From contig CAJOIT010000008.1 of assembly GCA_905234755.1 (NCBI GenBank), positions 1 through 64,000 of the forward strand: a stretch of DNA of 64,000 bases. The letters are read 5' to 3'. Both the position numbers and the translations under genes were made by a program. The notes beneath the pieces were generated by a model. That model had not been told where the DNA came from. It made no database searches and saw only the letters and a program-made list of their open reading frames with translations. Source of the stretch: an uncultured Bacteroidales bacterium (GTDB lineage Bacteria; Bacteroidota; Bacteroidia; Bacteroidales; ML635J-15). This document shows, in pieces, positions 8,624 through 16,630 of the stretch (position 1 is the stretch's first letter; each line of letters starts with the position of its first letter).

Positions 8624-8888
8624 TAGGGGCTGTAAGGGCTATAACGCCCATAAAGCCTGTAGGGACGGTAAGCGATAGGCGGGATGATAGTGGTAGCACC
8701 TATAGCACAAATAGCACCTATAGTTAACGGGTTAACGGATTTTCGGATTAACGGTTTAACGAATGGGATGGTGGGATGAGGATTAGGGGCTGTAAGGGCG
8801 GTAACGCCTGTAGGGGCAATAGGGGCTGTAGGGACTGGGAATAGAGGCTATAGTTTGTATAGGCGATATAGAGGGATGAGGGGATAAG
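8624..8888. repeat. 9-bp-period GC-rich repeat array, copy B, with 53-bp shared tail
   Basis: Same 9-mer logic as copy A (TAGGGGCTG, TAAGGGCGG, TAACGCCTG) but split by a middle section of TAGCACCTA repeats and TTAACGG repeats (8694-8760). Its last 53 bp, 8836-8888, match 341-393 at 52 of 53 positions in the same orientation. The array ends 45 bp from the stop codon of the integrase gene, separated from it only by a hairpin terminator. As with copy A, it follows the 3' end of a minus-strand gene. Confidence 0.8.
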
Positions 8889-8906
8889 GGATTAAAACGA
8901 AAAAAC

Positions 8907-8930
8907 AAAAGGTGGATTTCTCCACCTTTT
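8907..8930 (-). terminator. terminator of the integrase gene
   Basis: Ten-base arms AAAAGGTGGA and TCCACCTTTT with a four-base loop, starting a few bases past the stop codon. On the minus strand it is followed by TTTTGTTTTTT. The flanking A and T runs would also let it act in the opposite direction. Confidence 0.85.
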
Positions 8931-8933
8931 TTG

Positions 8934-10307
8934 CTATTCAACAATATTCAAATTCTTGTCAACCTTGTAAAGTGGCTGATTGAAGGCTGCACACATCAAA
9001 ATGAAATGCTGAGTGAGTGTGTTGCTGATATATCTTTCAACAGCTTGACTTCCTGCGGCGTGCAACCCTGCAGCATACCTGTCGATTTGAATTTCATTCA
9101 TAATGTTGACATGAGTTTTGCGGCATAACTTTGAACTTCCGGCTTCGTAAAGCGGAACCTCTACAATGTTGCCGGAGGCTTCATCGAGAACTTTCACCGG
9201 ACGGTCAATGCCACAGAACTTGAGCAATCTGCGAATCTTAACATTGTAGCCGTCTTTCCCGGATACATAGTTGAGAATGTGAAAGTCAAAATGCTTGCGC
9301 TTGATTATTTCCAAAGCATATTTTATAATAGGTGTAACGGTCTCGATGTGGCGCGTGTTGGTCCGCTCAGTTTTTTGAGGTAGATAATGGATGTATGGGA
9401 TGCCACTGTCGTCAACAGCGACACTGGCCATCGAGAGGTTGGAAAAATCACCAACACGAGCGCCGAAAGCACATTGCAGAACAAACGCATCTTTAGTTTC
9501 TTGCAAAGCTTCGGAAACTTCGGTATTAAGGACTTTGAAAAATTCTTCACGCATTAGACAAATCGGTTCTTCGTATTGTTCCCTTAACAACGCAGCTCTG
9601 TACTTTTTAGGCATCTTGTCGAAAGGGTTGTAATCTATTCCAAAACCAGAATATGCGGCCTTGAATGCCTTGAGCATTGTCACTACGGTATTTTGACTGC
9701 GCTTTTGCTTAGGCACAACATTTGACGGCAACCCTGCATAAATCCTCTTGTGCTTAGGTACAAGCAAATATTCATCGGTAATAAACGACTTGAACGCCAG
9801 TACATCATCTGGGGTGAACTCTGTTGCTACATACTCGATCTTTCCATAAATCTTAAGAAACCGTTCGAGAGATCCATAAAGTGCTTTATACCTTTTATGC
9901 CTTGATTCTTGAATAATATTGAGGGCAACAGCTTCATTGATGTACTTGTTGAAGCGTTCCAACAATGTTAGTTCTTTTTGACGAACCTTCTTGACAGGAT
10001 TCTTTATAGCGATAATCCTTTCTTCGATGAGGTCAATGTTTGGAACAAGATTGTCTTCCAAAATACCATTGTATGCGTCAAGCAACAACTGGGATTCTTC
10101 TTCAATCTTGCTAACCAAATCTTTGTTGTAAATCCTTACACCAGGTTTTGGCTTGCCTTCATTGGTTAACTTTTTTAGGTCATTAACATCCGCCTCGATA
10201 TTCGAAGGGTGAAAAAATTGGGTGGTGCGACCATCCCTCAATCTAAATCTTAGATTGATAACGCCTGTATCTTGACAGGCTCTAACATAAAGAGTTACTT
10301 TTGCCAT
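8934..10307 (-). CDS. tyrosine recombinase (phage-integrase family, SAM-like domain)
   Basis: A 457-residue Bacteroidota-type integrase. Residues 1-100 are the arm-binding region (MAKVTLYVRA, typical start of these enzymes), 110-230 the SAM-like core-binding domain, and 250-430 the catalytic domain with Arg284 (FGARVGDF), Lys393 and Arg396 (KLCR in place of the usual HxxR), His416 and nucleophile Tyr426 (VERYI). A Lys in place of the first His is tolerated in other family members, so the enzyme may be active. I chose the ATG at 10307 over the upstream in-frame Met because it gives the canonical N-terminus and sits 23 nt after a TATATTTG box. The C-terminal 30 residues extend past the tyrosine. 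It may act on the adjacent repeat array or on sites outside the window. Confidence 0.93.
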   Translation of the reverse strand: MAKVTLYVRACQDTGVINLRFRLRDGRTTQFFHPSNIEADVNDLKKLTNEGKPKPGVRIYNKDLVSKIEEESQLLLDAYNGILEDNLVPNIDLIEERIIAIKNPVKKVRQKELTLLERFNKYINEAVALNIIQESRHKRYKALYGSLERFLKIYGKIEYVATEFTPDDVLAFKSFITDEYLLVPKHKRIYAGLPSNVVPKQKRSQNTVVTMLKAFKAAYSGFGIDYNPFDKMPKKYRAALLREQYEEPICLMREEFFKVLNTEVSEALQETKDAFVLQCAFGARVGDFSNLSMASVAVDDSGIPYIHYLPQKTERTNTRHIETVTPIIKYALEIIKRKHFDFHILNYVSGKDGYNVKIRRLLKFCGIDRPVKVLDEASGNIVEVPLYEAGSSKLCRKTHVNIMNEIQIDRYAAGLHAAGSQAVERYISNTLTQHFILMCAAFNQPLYKVDKNLNIVE

Positions 10308-10329
10308 AATCAATGAGTTAATATCGATG

Positions 10330-10376
10330 CAAATATAATAAAATATATTGAAATATCGCACCACCATCGCACCACC
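10330..10376 (-). promoter_or_regulatory. integrase promoter with tandem 11-bp repeats
   Basis: Minus-strand -7 box TATATTTG at 10330-10337. Immediately upstream, at 10355-10376, the 11-mer ATCGCACCACC occurs twice in tandem and covers the position expected for the -33 element. This arrangement fits an operator or an integrase-binding site that controls its own gene; that role is inferred. Confidence 0.55.
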
Positions 10377-10511
10377 GAATTGAAAATAATCGAAATTTGG
10401 TATAATATATTGAAATTGACGAAGTAATAAAAGTATTGCAAATCAAATAGTTATGTATATTGAAGTTGATTTGGTATTACAATATAGTAGTCCTGATTGG
10501 GCAACCAAGAT

Positions 10512-10542
10512 AAAAATAAGTCGCTTAGCGGCTTATTTTTTT
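10512..10542 (+). terminator. plus-strand hairpin terminator without an obvious upstream gene
   Basis: Arms AAAAATAAG and CTTATTTTT with an inner CGC-tta-GCG stem, followed by TTTTTTTG on the plus strand. The preceding 135 bp up to the integrase promoter contains no recognisable gene, so it may end a small RNA or be a remnant. It lies upstream of the transporter promoter at 10577. Confidence 0.6.
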
Positions 10543-10576
10543 GTTTTGCAAAATCGTGTAAGTTCGTGTAAAACCT

Positions 10577-10584
10577 TATCTTTG
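10577..10584 (+). promoter_or_regulatory. -7 box of the YfcC-type transporter gene
   Basis: TATCTTTG matches TAnnTTTG and lies 20 bp before the ATG at 10604, leaving a very short leader. The -33 region is weak. Confidence 0.5.
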
Positions 10585-10603
10585 CACACAAATTTTGCAA
10601 GCA

Positions 10604-12202
10604 ATGTTCAAGAAAGTTCCACATACATACGTCATTGTATTCACAATTATTGTCATTGCGGCAATCCTTACATGGATAGTGCCAGCAGGACAATTCGACC
10701 GTACACAAAAGCCTCTTCCCGATGGCGGAAGTACAACGGTAATTGTCGAAAACTCCTACCACGAAGTTGATGCAAGCCCGCAGACATGGCAAGTTTTTAC
10801 CTCAATTTTTGACGGATTCAAGAAACAGGCGGGCATAATAGCTTTCATATTGCTTGTTGGCGGAAGTTTTTGGATTTTGAACGAAAGTCGGGCATTAGCG
10901 GCAGGAATAAACTCATTTCTACGCTTTAGCAAAAGGTTGGAGAAACGAAAATTTCTTCAGAGAATAGGTGTGAACAACATCATAATGGTGCTGATAATGA
11001 CCTTGTTCAGCGCCTTCGGTGCAATATTCGGCATGAGCGAAGAGACTATCGCCTTCGTAATAATATTCGTTCCTTTGGCAATATCAATGGGTTACGATTC
11101 AATAACGGGTCTCTGTCTTGTATATGTGGCAGCTCACTTGGGCTTTGCTGGTGCAATCTTCAACCCATTTACCATAGGTATTGCGCAAGGAATGTCGGAT
11201 TTGCCACTATTTAGCGGATGGGAGTATAGATTTGTATGCTGGCTTGTAATTAACGCAGTCGGATTCTCGTTTATACTATGGTATGCATCGCGAATAAAGA
11301 AAAATCCGCAGAAGAGCATTACTTATTCCATAGATGAATACTGGCGCAAAAACAATAGCAGCCATTCCGATGACATCATTTACTGCACACCAAAATCGGC
11401 ATGGGCAAGTTATATTGTTGTGTCCATAGCAGTAATCCTATTTTCGGTATTTTATCCAATTTCCCATTTGAAAGTCGGAAATGCCGAATTTGAGTTTGCT
11501 GCAATACCGATAGTCTCAGGACTTTTCGTGCTTACATCGTTATTTATGTTGCGCAAATCTGTACATTTTTACATAATAAACCTACTGTTGTTCACGGTTT
11601 TGTATCTTATTGTCGGCGTGATGGGCTATGGCTGGTATGTTGAGGAAATAGGCGGACTTTTCCTCGCAATGGGCATATCCGCTGGAATTGCAATGAATAG
11701 GTCGGCAAACGATATTGTAAAAATGTTCATCGATGGTGCAAAAGACATTTTCTCGGCTGCTTTTGTGGTTGGTCTTGCAGGAGGAATCATTGCAATACTT
11801 ACCAATGGCAACATCATAGACACCATAATGAACAGTTTGTCGAACGGAATGCAGGATACAGGCAAGGAGGCTTCGCTGTCGATAATGTATGGAATACAAA
11901 CATTCCTTAACATAATCATCCCATCGGGTTCGGCAAAGGCCGCACTCACCATGCCAATTATGGCGCCATTCTCCGATCTTGTCGAGATTTCGCGACAGAC
12001 AACGGTTCTTGCCTTCCAGTTCGGCGATGGCTTCACCAATATGATTACACCAACATCGGGCGTACTGATTGGAGCATTGGGAATGGCAAAGATTCCTTAC
12101 AACCTCTGGTTCAAGTTCATATGGAAATTCATGATTGTGCTGGTAATCCTCGGTTTCCTGCTTTGTCTGCCGACACTCTATATGACGCTAAACGGATTTT
12201 AG
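10604..12202 (+). CDS. YfcC/DcuC-family membrane transporter
   Basis: A 532-residue inner-membrane protein with about a dozen hydrophobic helices. Family marks include the N-terminal ILTWIVPAGQFDR, a FSAFGAIFGMSEETIAFV segment with a conserved acidic pair, and the C-terminal IPSGSAKAALTMPIMAP and TPTSGVLIGALGMAKI motifs that line the substrate path in YfcC and C4-dicarboxylate (DcuC) carriers. It probably takes up or exchanges an amino acid, peptide or carboxylate; the substrate cannot be read. The ATG at 10604 is preferred over an in-frame TTG nine bases earlier. The next gene begins one base after its stop, so the two are likely co-transcribed. Confidence 0.9.
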   Translation: MFKKVPHTYVIVFTIIVIAAILTWIVPAGQFDRTQKPLPDGGSTTVIVENSYHEVDASPQTWQVFTSIFDGFKKQAGIIAFILLVGGSFWILNESRALAAGINSFLRFSKRLEKRKFLQRIGVNNIIMVLIMTLFSAFGAIFGMSEETIAFVIIFVPLAISMGYDSITGLCLVYVAAHLGFAGAIFNPFTIGIAQGMSDLPLFSGWEYRFVCWLVINAVGFSFILWYASRIKKNPQKSITYSIDEYWRKNNSSHSDDIIYCTPKSAWASYIVVSIAVILFSVFYPISHLKVGNAEFEFAAIPIVSGLFVLTSLFMLRKSVHFYIINLLLFTVLYLIVGVMGYGWYVEEIGGLFLAMGISAGIAMNRSANDIVKMFIDGAKDIFSAAFVVGLAGGIIAILTNGNIIDTIMNSLSNGMQDTGKEASLSIMYGIQTFLNIIIPSGSAKAALTMPIMAPFSDLVEISRQTTVLAFQFGDGFTNMITPTSGVLIGALGMAKIPYNLWFKFIWKFMIVLVILGFLLCLPTLYMTLNGF

Positions 12203-12203
12203 C

Positions 12204-12680
12204 ATGGAAAAATATTGCATAATCGATGGTTTGAACTGGATAAACATCTTCGGTCTTGTAATCGTGGTGTTAATGTTGATACCCAACATTTTGTATGCCA
12301 TAAAGTTCAAAGGACAAGAAGTAAAATGCAAATGCTGTCGTTCCATGTACATTCTGGAGCAAGTCGGACGGTATGGATCTATGTTCCTTATGGCTTTTAA
12401 CATCGGAATTGCTGAATTTGGTTTTGCATCCGATGTGCATTTTCCCATATATGCAATAGCAAATCTAATACTACTTGTCGCATATTGGTTCGTCTATGCG
12501 CTATATTTCTACAAGCAGAGCAACTGGAAGCGCATGGCTCTTGCCATAATTCCATCGTGCATATTTCTTTTGGATGGTATTCTCTTGAGACACTATTTAC
12601 TTGTATGCTTTGCCATAATGTTCGTGCTTTCGCATGTATGCATTACGCTGAAAGACAGTTGTGAAATAAGTGGAGAATAA
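12204..12680 (+). CDS. small four-helix membrane protein
   Basis: A 158-residue hydrophobic protein with about four membrane helices (near 11-30, 55-75, 85-105 and 110-145). A short loop between helices 1 and 2 holds a CKCCRS cluster at about 41-46 that could bind metal or be redox-sensitive. I do not recognise a family. It starts one base after the transporter stop codon, so it may be an accessory subunit or simply part of the operon. It converges with the hydrolase gene, whose stop is only 11 bp away. Confidence 0.78.
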   Translation: MEKYCIIDGLNWINIFGLVIVVLMLIPNILYAIKFKGQEVKCKCCRSMYILEQVGRYGSMFLMAFNIGIAEFGFASDVHFPIYAIANLILLVAYWFVYALYFYKQSNWKRMALAIIPSCIFLLDGILLRHYLLVCFAIMFVLSHVCITLKDSCEISGE

Positions 12681-12691
12681 TAGTGGATGGA

Positions 12692-14077
12692 CTATTTGCC
12701 GATTTGGTTTATCCATTCCACGATAATTTTCATTGCATCCTCGTTGAATGTTTCCTCGTTTTTGCCGTAGAAGTTGGGACTGCCGAAAATGCATTTCTGG
12801 AAAAGATGATTCAATCCTTTTAGTTCCAAGGTTTTGTAGTTTTTATTCTTGGCTTTCTTCATGGCTTTTTCAACGCCTGCAAGGTTGTCTTTGCTGTAAA
12901 CCTGCACATCCTTGTCGCCATTGAGGGCGAGCAGAGGAACCTTGACTTTGCATAAATCATCCTGAGGATTGCTATTTAGCGAATAGTACATCCATGGTGA
13001 AAACAATACTTCAACATTCTCTTGAATATCACTTTCATCGGAAGAGTCTTCAGATGCAAGCGAATTCATTTTTTTGATCGTCTCGCCGACTTTAGTTTTT
13101 CTCTCATCGATACTTAACTTTTTGTTCTTGACGACCTTGTATGCTTCAAGTGCAAGTTTTGAGTATTGCTTTGCAATTTCTTCGCTTTGTCCTGATGACT
13201 TCATTACATCGTAGTTCTGTCGAGCCAAGAGGTCTGACATTTCTATAGCAGGACCAGCAAGCATTACGACAAAATCGACATCGCTGTTTCTCGCGGCTAC
13301 CATTGGTGCGATAATTCCACCTTCGCTATGACCGATGATGCCAATTTTCTTATCTTTCAGTCTGCTGTCGTTTCTTATGAACTTTACAACCGATTCGGCA
13401 TCAAGCGATAGGTCGTAGGTAGTGGCGTTATCGACATCGCCTGTCGATTTTCCAAAACCTCTGTCATCGTAGCGGATTACAGCTATGCCGTTGCGTGTTA
13501 GATAATCGGAAAGAACTAGGAATGGCTTGTGACCAAGGATTTCTTCGTCTCGGTTTTGCAGTCCCGAACCCGAAACCAGAATTGCTATCTTGTCGCACTT
13601 GTAGTCGTATGGTGCGGTAAGCGTTCCCGACAGTTTTACATTTGTCTCGGGATTGAAAATTTCAACTTCCTCGACAATGTACGGAAAATCCTTTGGGTCT
13701 TGTTTCTTTGGCTTGGGTTTGTACGCACCTCGTGCCATCGTCAGTGGAAAGGTATGTCCGCGCTGTGAGAAAGAGCAGTTCAGAGTGTCGCAGGTTGTAT
13801 TTGGCTTGCCTTCGAGTTTCGCTCCTAAACTGGTGATTTCTATGACAAAGTTTTCGCTTGTAAAATCAGCCTTGTCGACCTTTATGCCGAAAGCTGCCTG
13901 TTCTGGCGAATCCATTGTTATGCTATCGGCTGTTTGTCCATTTATATTCAGTACAATTGCAAGCGACATTCCGTTGCCGACATTTAGGTCACCATGCCAT
14001 GTGCCTGTTACGCATTGCGAAAAAAGCGATACGCTGACGAAAATCGTCAGAAAAATGGTTGAAAGTATTGATTTCAT
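12692..14077 (-). CDS. secreted alpha/beta hydrolase (S9/S33-like)
   Basis: A 461-residue protein with a signal peptide (about 20 residues, cleavage near LFSQC). Residues 25-120 form a beta-rich N-terminal domain common in Bacteroidota serine hydrolases. From about 140 the alpha/beta hydrolase domain follows: oxyanion segment VSGSGLQNRD, nucleophile Ser251 in GHSEGG, acid in LNGDKDVQV and His in GLNHLF near the end. A lid-like helical insertion lies between about 270 and 360. It probably cleaves esters or peptides in the periplasm. The downstream-oriented small membrane gene (14093-14734) precedes it by 15 bp, so the two may be one transcript. Confidence 0.9.
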   Translation of the reverse strand: MKSILSTIFLTIFVSVSLFSQCVTGTWHGDLNVGNGMSLAIVLNINGQTADSITMDSPEQAAFGIKVDKADFTSENFVIEITSLGAKLEGKPNTTCDTLNCSFSQRGHTFPLTMARGAYKPKPKKQDPKDFPYIVEEVEIFNPETNVKLSGTLTAPYDYKCDKIAILVSGSGLQNRDEEILGHKPFLVLSDYLTRNGIAVIRYDDRGFGKSTGDVDNATTYDLSLDAESVVKFIRNDSRLKDKKIGIIGHSEGGIIAPMVAARNSDVDFVVMLAGPAIEMSDLLARQNYDVMKSSGQSEEIAKQYSKLALEAYKVVKNKKLSIDERKTKVGETIKKMNSLASEDSSDESDIQENVEVLFSPWMYYSLNSNPQDDLCKVKVPLLALNGDKDVQVYSKDNLAGVEKAMKKAKNKNYKTLELKGLNHLFQKCIFGSPNFYGKNEETFNEDAMKIIVEWINQIGK

Positions 14078-14092
14078 GTTTCGGGCGTCTAA

Positions 14093-14734
14093 TTATGGAC
14101 GAACTATATAAGTGATGGTTCCCGTGCTCTTTAATGCTAGTGATGTTATAGCACCAACTGTCATACCGCCCAAAGTACCTATAATGGTGTTAAGCATGAT
14201 TTTTCTTCTGCCGTTGTTCTGGTAGCCGTATACAAAATATTCATTGTCACGATATTCGGGATGACGTTTCTTAATGCCATTTTTTGTAGGTCTAGTGAAT
14301 GAAATGCCAGTTGCGTATACGATTGGAACTGCCATACTTATTATAGGTCTATTCTCGTATGCCCCGATGTAGAGTATTGAACCTGCACCAACAGCAAATC
14401 CTGCTACATATGCCCACCATGCATTGAATTCGCTTTTGGCTGTTTGCTTGCCAAGGACAACATATCTCATGTCTTCGACAGAATATTCGCCTTCCTGTGT
14501 AGGTATGTACATAATACTATCGCCAACCGCCCAAATTTCATTGAGGTCTATGAATTTTGTCTTAAGTTTGCCGTTCTTCTTTTCCAATTTTATTTCCATG
14601 GAATTGCCGTTGTCGTTGAAAAATGAGTATTCCTTGACATTGTATTGGGTGCCATCGAGCAGGCTGAGCTTTGTCTGTCCAATGGTTGCCATGCATATCA
14701 GCAGGGCGATTATCGTGGATATTATGCTTCTCAT
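14093..14734 (-). CDS. exported membrane protein of unknown function
   Basis: A 213-residue protein with a signal peptide (cleavage near ATIGQ), a soluble N-terminal part of about 85 residues that looks like a small beta domain (TKLSLLDGTQYNVKEYSF, then LKTKFIDLNEIWAVG), and three hydrophobic segments near 105-125, 130-150 and 180-205. I do not recognise a family. It shares a strand with the hydrolase gene and probably a promoter, the minus-strand TATTTTTG at 14760-14767, about 25 nt upstream of its ATG. No catalytic motif is visible. Confidence 0.75.
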   Translation of the reverse strand: MRSIISTIIALLICMATIGQTKLSLLDGTQYNVKEYSFFNDNGNSMEIKLEKKNGKLKTKFIDLNEIWAVGDSIMYIPTQEGEYSVEDMRYVVLGKQTAKSEFNAWWAYVAGFAVGAGSILYIGAYENRPIISMAVPIVYATGISFTRPTKNGIKKRHPEYRDNEYFVYGYQNNGRRKIMLNTIIGTLGGMTVGAITSLALKSTGTITYIVRP

Positions 14735-14759
14735 TATAGTCTATATTTTATATTCGATG

Positions 14760-14767
14760 CAAAAATA
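14760..14767 (-). promoter_or_regulatory. -7 box for the 213-residue protein and hydrolase
   Basis: TATTTTTG on the minus strand, 25 nt from the start codon, fits the Bacteroidota TAnnTTTG consensus. Confidence 0.45.
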
Positions 14768-14835
14768 ATATGTTTTGGATTTGTATTAAATAAAAATGGT
14801 AAAAAAATACTAAATTCGCGTTCTATTATTTTTAA

Positions 14836-15846
14836 ATGAAACATTTTTTCAAATATCTGCTATTCCTTTCATTGTCAGTATTTTCTGTCAAATGTGTATT
14901 TGCTGGGCAAATTGCACTTTCCGATACATCCAAGTTTAAGGCTGTTCCCGAAATAATGCTTTTCTCGAATTTCCATCAGGGAATTGGCGGAGATACGCGC
15001 GAACCTAACTTTGAAATTAAGCGAGCGACTTTCGGCTATCAGTTTTATGTTCCAAAGGGATTTTCATCGATTATCCGCTTGGATGTCAGCCCAAATCTTC
15101 CTCTTGGACAAAACTACAACACGGTGAATGTCTACTTGCGGGCAATGTACATTTCGTGGAAAAAAGGAAAGTTTTTGCTCAACACAGGTTTGGTTGATAA
15201 TATGCAGCACATGACTCAGCAGAAATTCTGGGGTGCGCGTTATATTTTCAAGTCTTACCTTGACGAGTATAGGTTTTTGCCGTCTATCGACTTGGGCTTC
15301 AATGGAAAATACGATTTTTTGGACAACCTTTCGGTTGAGTTCGGCATGATGACAGGAACGATAAAGGACGATAGTGTTTCGTATGGCAAATATTATTATT
15401 CGCTTTCGCTTAACTATTCGCCAATAAAGGAATTGCAATTGAAAGCACATTCTACATATTCGTTTCAGGGCGATGACCTTTATACTGTCGGGGGATTTGC
15501 AGGTGCAAAAATTCTTCCGCAGTTGCGTATTGGGGCAGAATACAATGCCAAGTTTTCGCCTCGAAAAATAATTCAACACGGAGCTAGCGCATACATTATT
15601 TATGATATAATCGTGGACAAACTGAATTTGTTTGCTCGTTACGACTATCTAACATCATCGCGTGCGGCAGGTTATGTGCCAGCGTGGACAGTGGTTGACG
15701 ATGGTATGGCGCTAGTGGCTGGTTGCGACTGGAAAGTGGTCGATTTTGTTAGACTTTCTATCAATTATCAGGGTTGGCTACCTCGAGTTTCAGCAAATCC
15801 CAATAGGTCGTACATATATCTGAATGTTGAATTTAGGGTGAACTAA
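14836..15846 (+). CDS. outer-membrane porin, phosphate-selective O/P-like
   Basis: A 336-residue protein with a signal peptide (MKHFFKYLLFLSLSVFSVKC) and a long run of amphipathic beta strands. The start of the mature part (NFEIKRATFGYQFYVPKGF) resembles the OprO/OprP or short-chain porin family, in which strand repeats contain R-x-R and Y/F girdle residues. The last residue is Asn after a YIYLNVEFRV strand, close to an outer-membrane beta-signal though lacking the usual terminal Phe. It would form a diffusion pore in the outer membrane. The next gene, ttcA, starts one base after its stop codon, an unusual pairing with a cytoplasmic tRNA enzyme. Confidence 0.85.
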   Translation: MKHFFKYLLFLSLSVFSVKCVFAGQIALSDTSKFKAVPEIMLFSNFHQGIGGDTREPNFEIKRATFGYQFYVPKGFSSIIRLDVSPNLPLGQNYNTVNVYLRAMYISWKKGKFLLNTGLVDNMQHMTQQKFWGARYIFKSYLDEYRFLPSIDLGFNGKYDFLDNLSVEFGMMTGTIKDDSVSYGKYYYSLSLNYSPIKELQLKAHSTYSFQGDDLYTVGGFAGAKILPQLRIGAEYNAKFSPRKIIQHGASAYIIYDIIVDKLNLFARYDYLTSSRAAGYVPAWTVVDDGMALVAGCDWKVVDFVRLSINYQGWLPRVSANPNRSYIYLNVEFRVN

Positions 15847-15847
15847 C

Positions 15848-16630
15848 ATGTCGGAAATTTCGGACAAACGGAAAATAAAGCACATCTATTCCAAGATAGG
15901 TCAGGCGGTAAACAAGTACGGGCTGATTTCCGATGGCGACCGTATTATGGTTGGCGTAAGTGGTGGTAAGGATTCGATGTCGTTGCTGGCAACTTTGGCG
16001 ACACGCCGCAGGTTCGGGAAGGAAAAGTACGATTTGGTTGCCGTACACATTGATGTTGAGAATGTTCCGTATGAAGCCGACACTGCTTTCATTGCGGATT
16101 ATTGTACAAAAAATGATGTCCAGTTTGTCCACGAGAAAATTAGTGTTGACTTTGAAAAGGACCCAAGCAAGTCGAAATGCTTTCTTTGCTCATGGCACAG
16201 GCGTAAGCGTTTGTTCGAACTTACTGGCGAGTGCAACTGCAACAAGCTGGCGCTTGGACATCATTTAGATGATGCCGTTGAGACTTTGCTGATAAATATG
16301 TGTTATCATAACAGCATAAGTTCTATGCCTGCAAAATTACAGATGTTTGATGGTCGCTTGGAGCTTATCCGTCCATTGATATTGTTGACCAACAGCGAGA
16401 TACGACAATTTGCAAACATTATGGGGTTTCCAACCGAAAGGGCTAAATGTCCGTTCGAGGATAAGACCAAGCGCCGTCAGGCTGGAGATATAATTGCCGA
16501 CATTGAGAAGCGTTTTCCCGATGCTCGTCACAATATCTTCAAGTCGATGCAGAAGATTTTTGTCGATTACCTGCCTGTCGAAGATAATGTGAATCCAATA
16601 GTTAGTGGTTTGAATGTGAAAAATAGGTAA
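15848..16630 (+). CDS. ttcA: tRNA 2-thiocytidine(32) synthetase TtcA
   Basis: A 260-residue PP-loop ATPase. The ATP-binding SGGKDS motif is at about 39-44 (GVSGGKDSMSLL). A CFLC pair at about 112-115 and a later KCPF cysteine supply ligands for the iron-sulfur cluster used by TtcA, and the LGHHLDDAVETLL segment is characteristic of the family. The enzyme adenylates cytidine 32 of certain tRNAs and replaces O2 with sulfur. Length matches TtcA of other Bacteroidota. It follows the porin gene with a one-base gap and is followed by a repeat-rich intergenic region with a strong hairpin. Confidence 0.92.
   Translation: MSEISDKRKIKHIYSKIGQAVNKYGLISDGDRIMVGVSGGKDSMSLLATLATRRRFGKEKYDLVAVHIDVENVPYEADTAFIADYCTKNDVQFVHEKISVDFEKDPSKSKCFLCSWHRRKRLFELTGECNCNKLALGHHLDDAVETLLINMCYHNSISSMPAKLQMFDGRLELIRPLILLTNSEIRQFANIMGFPTERAKCPFEDKTKRRQAGDIIADIEKRFPDARHNIFKSMQKIFVDYLPVEDNVNPIVSGLNVKNR

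Noticed and set aside
8539..8727. Plus-strand 62-codon frame in front of and inside array B
   Set aside because: The second half is array translation (GAVRAITPIK and STYSTNSTYS), and no ribosome-binding context or family is visible.
183..8888. Classical integron cassette array
   Set aside because: The recombinase does not show the IntI-specific layout, no attC-type core sites could be read, and only two repeat copies are visible. Kept as a hypothesis only.
10451..10792. Small frames on both strands near the transporter start
   Set aside because: They overlap the terminator hairpin, the promoter or the 5' part of the transporter gene and show no conserved features.
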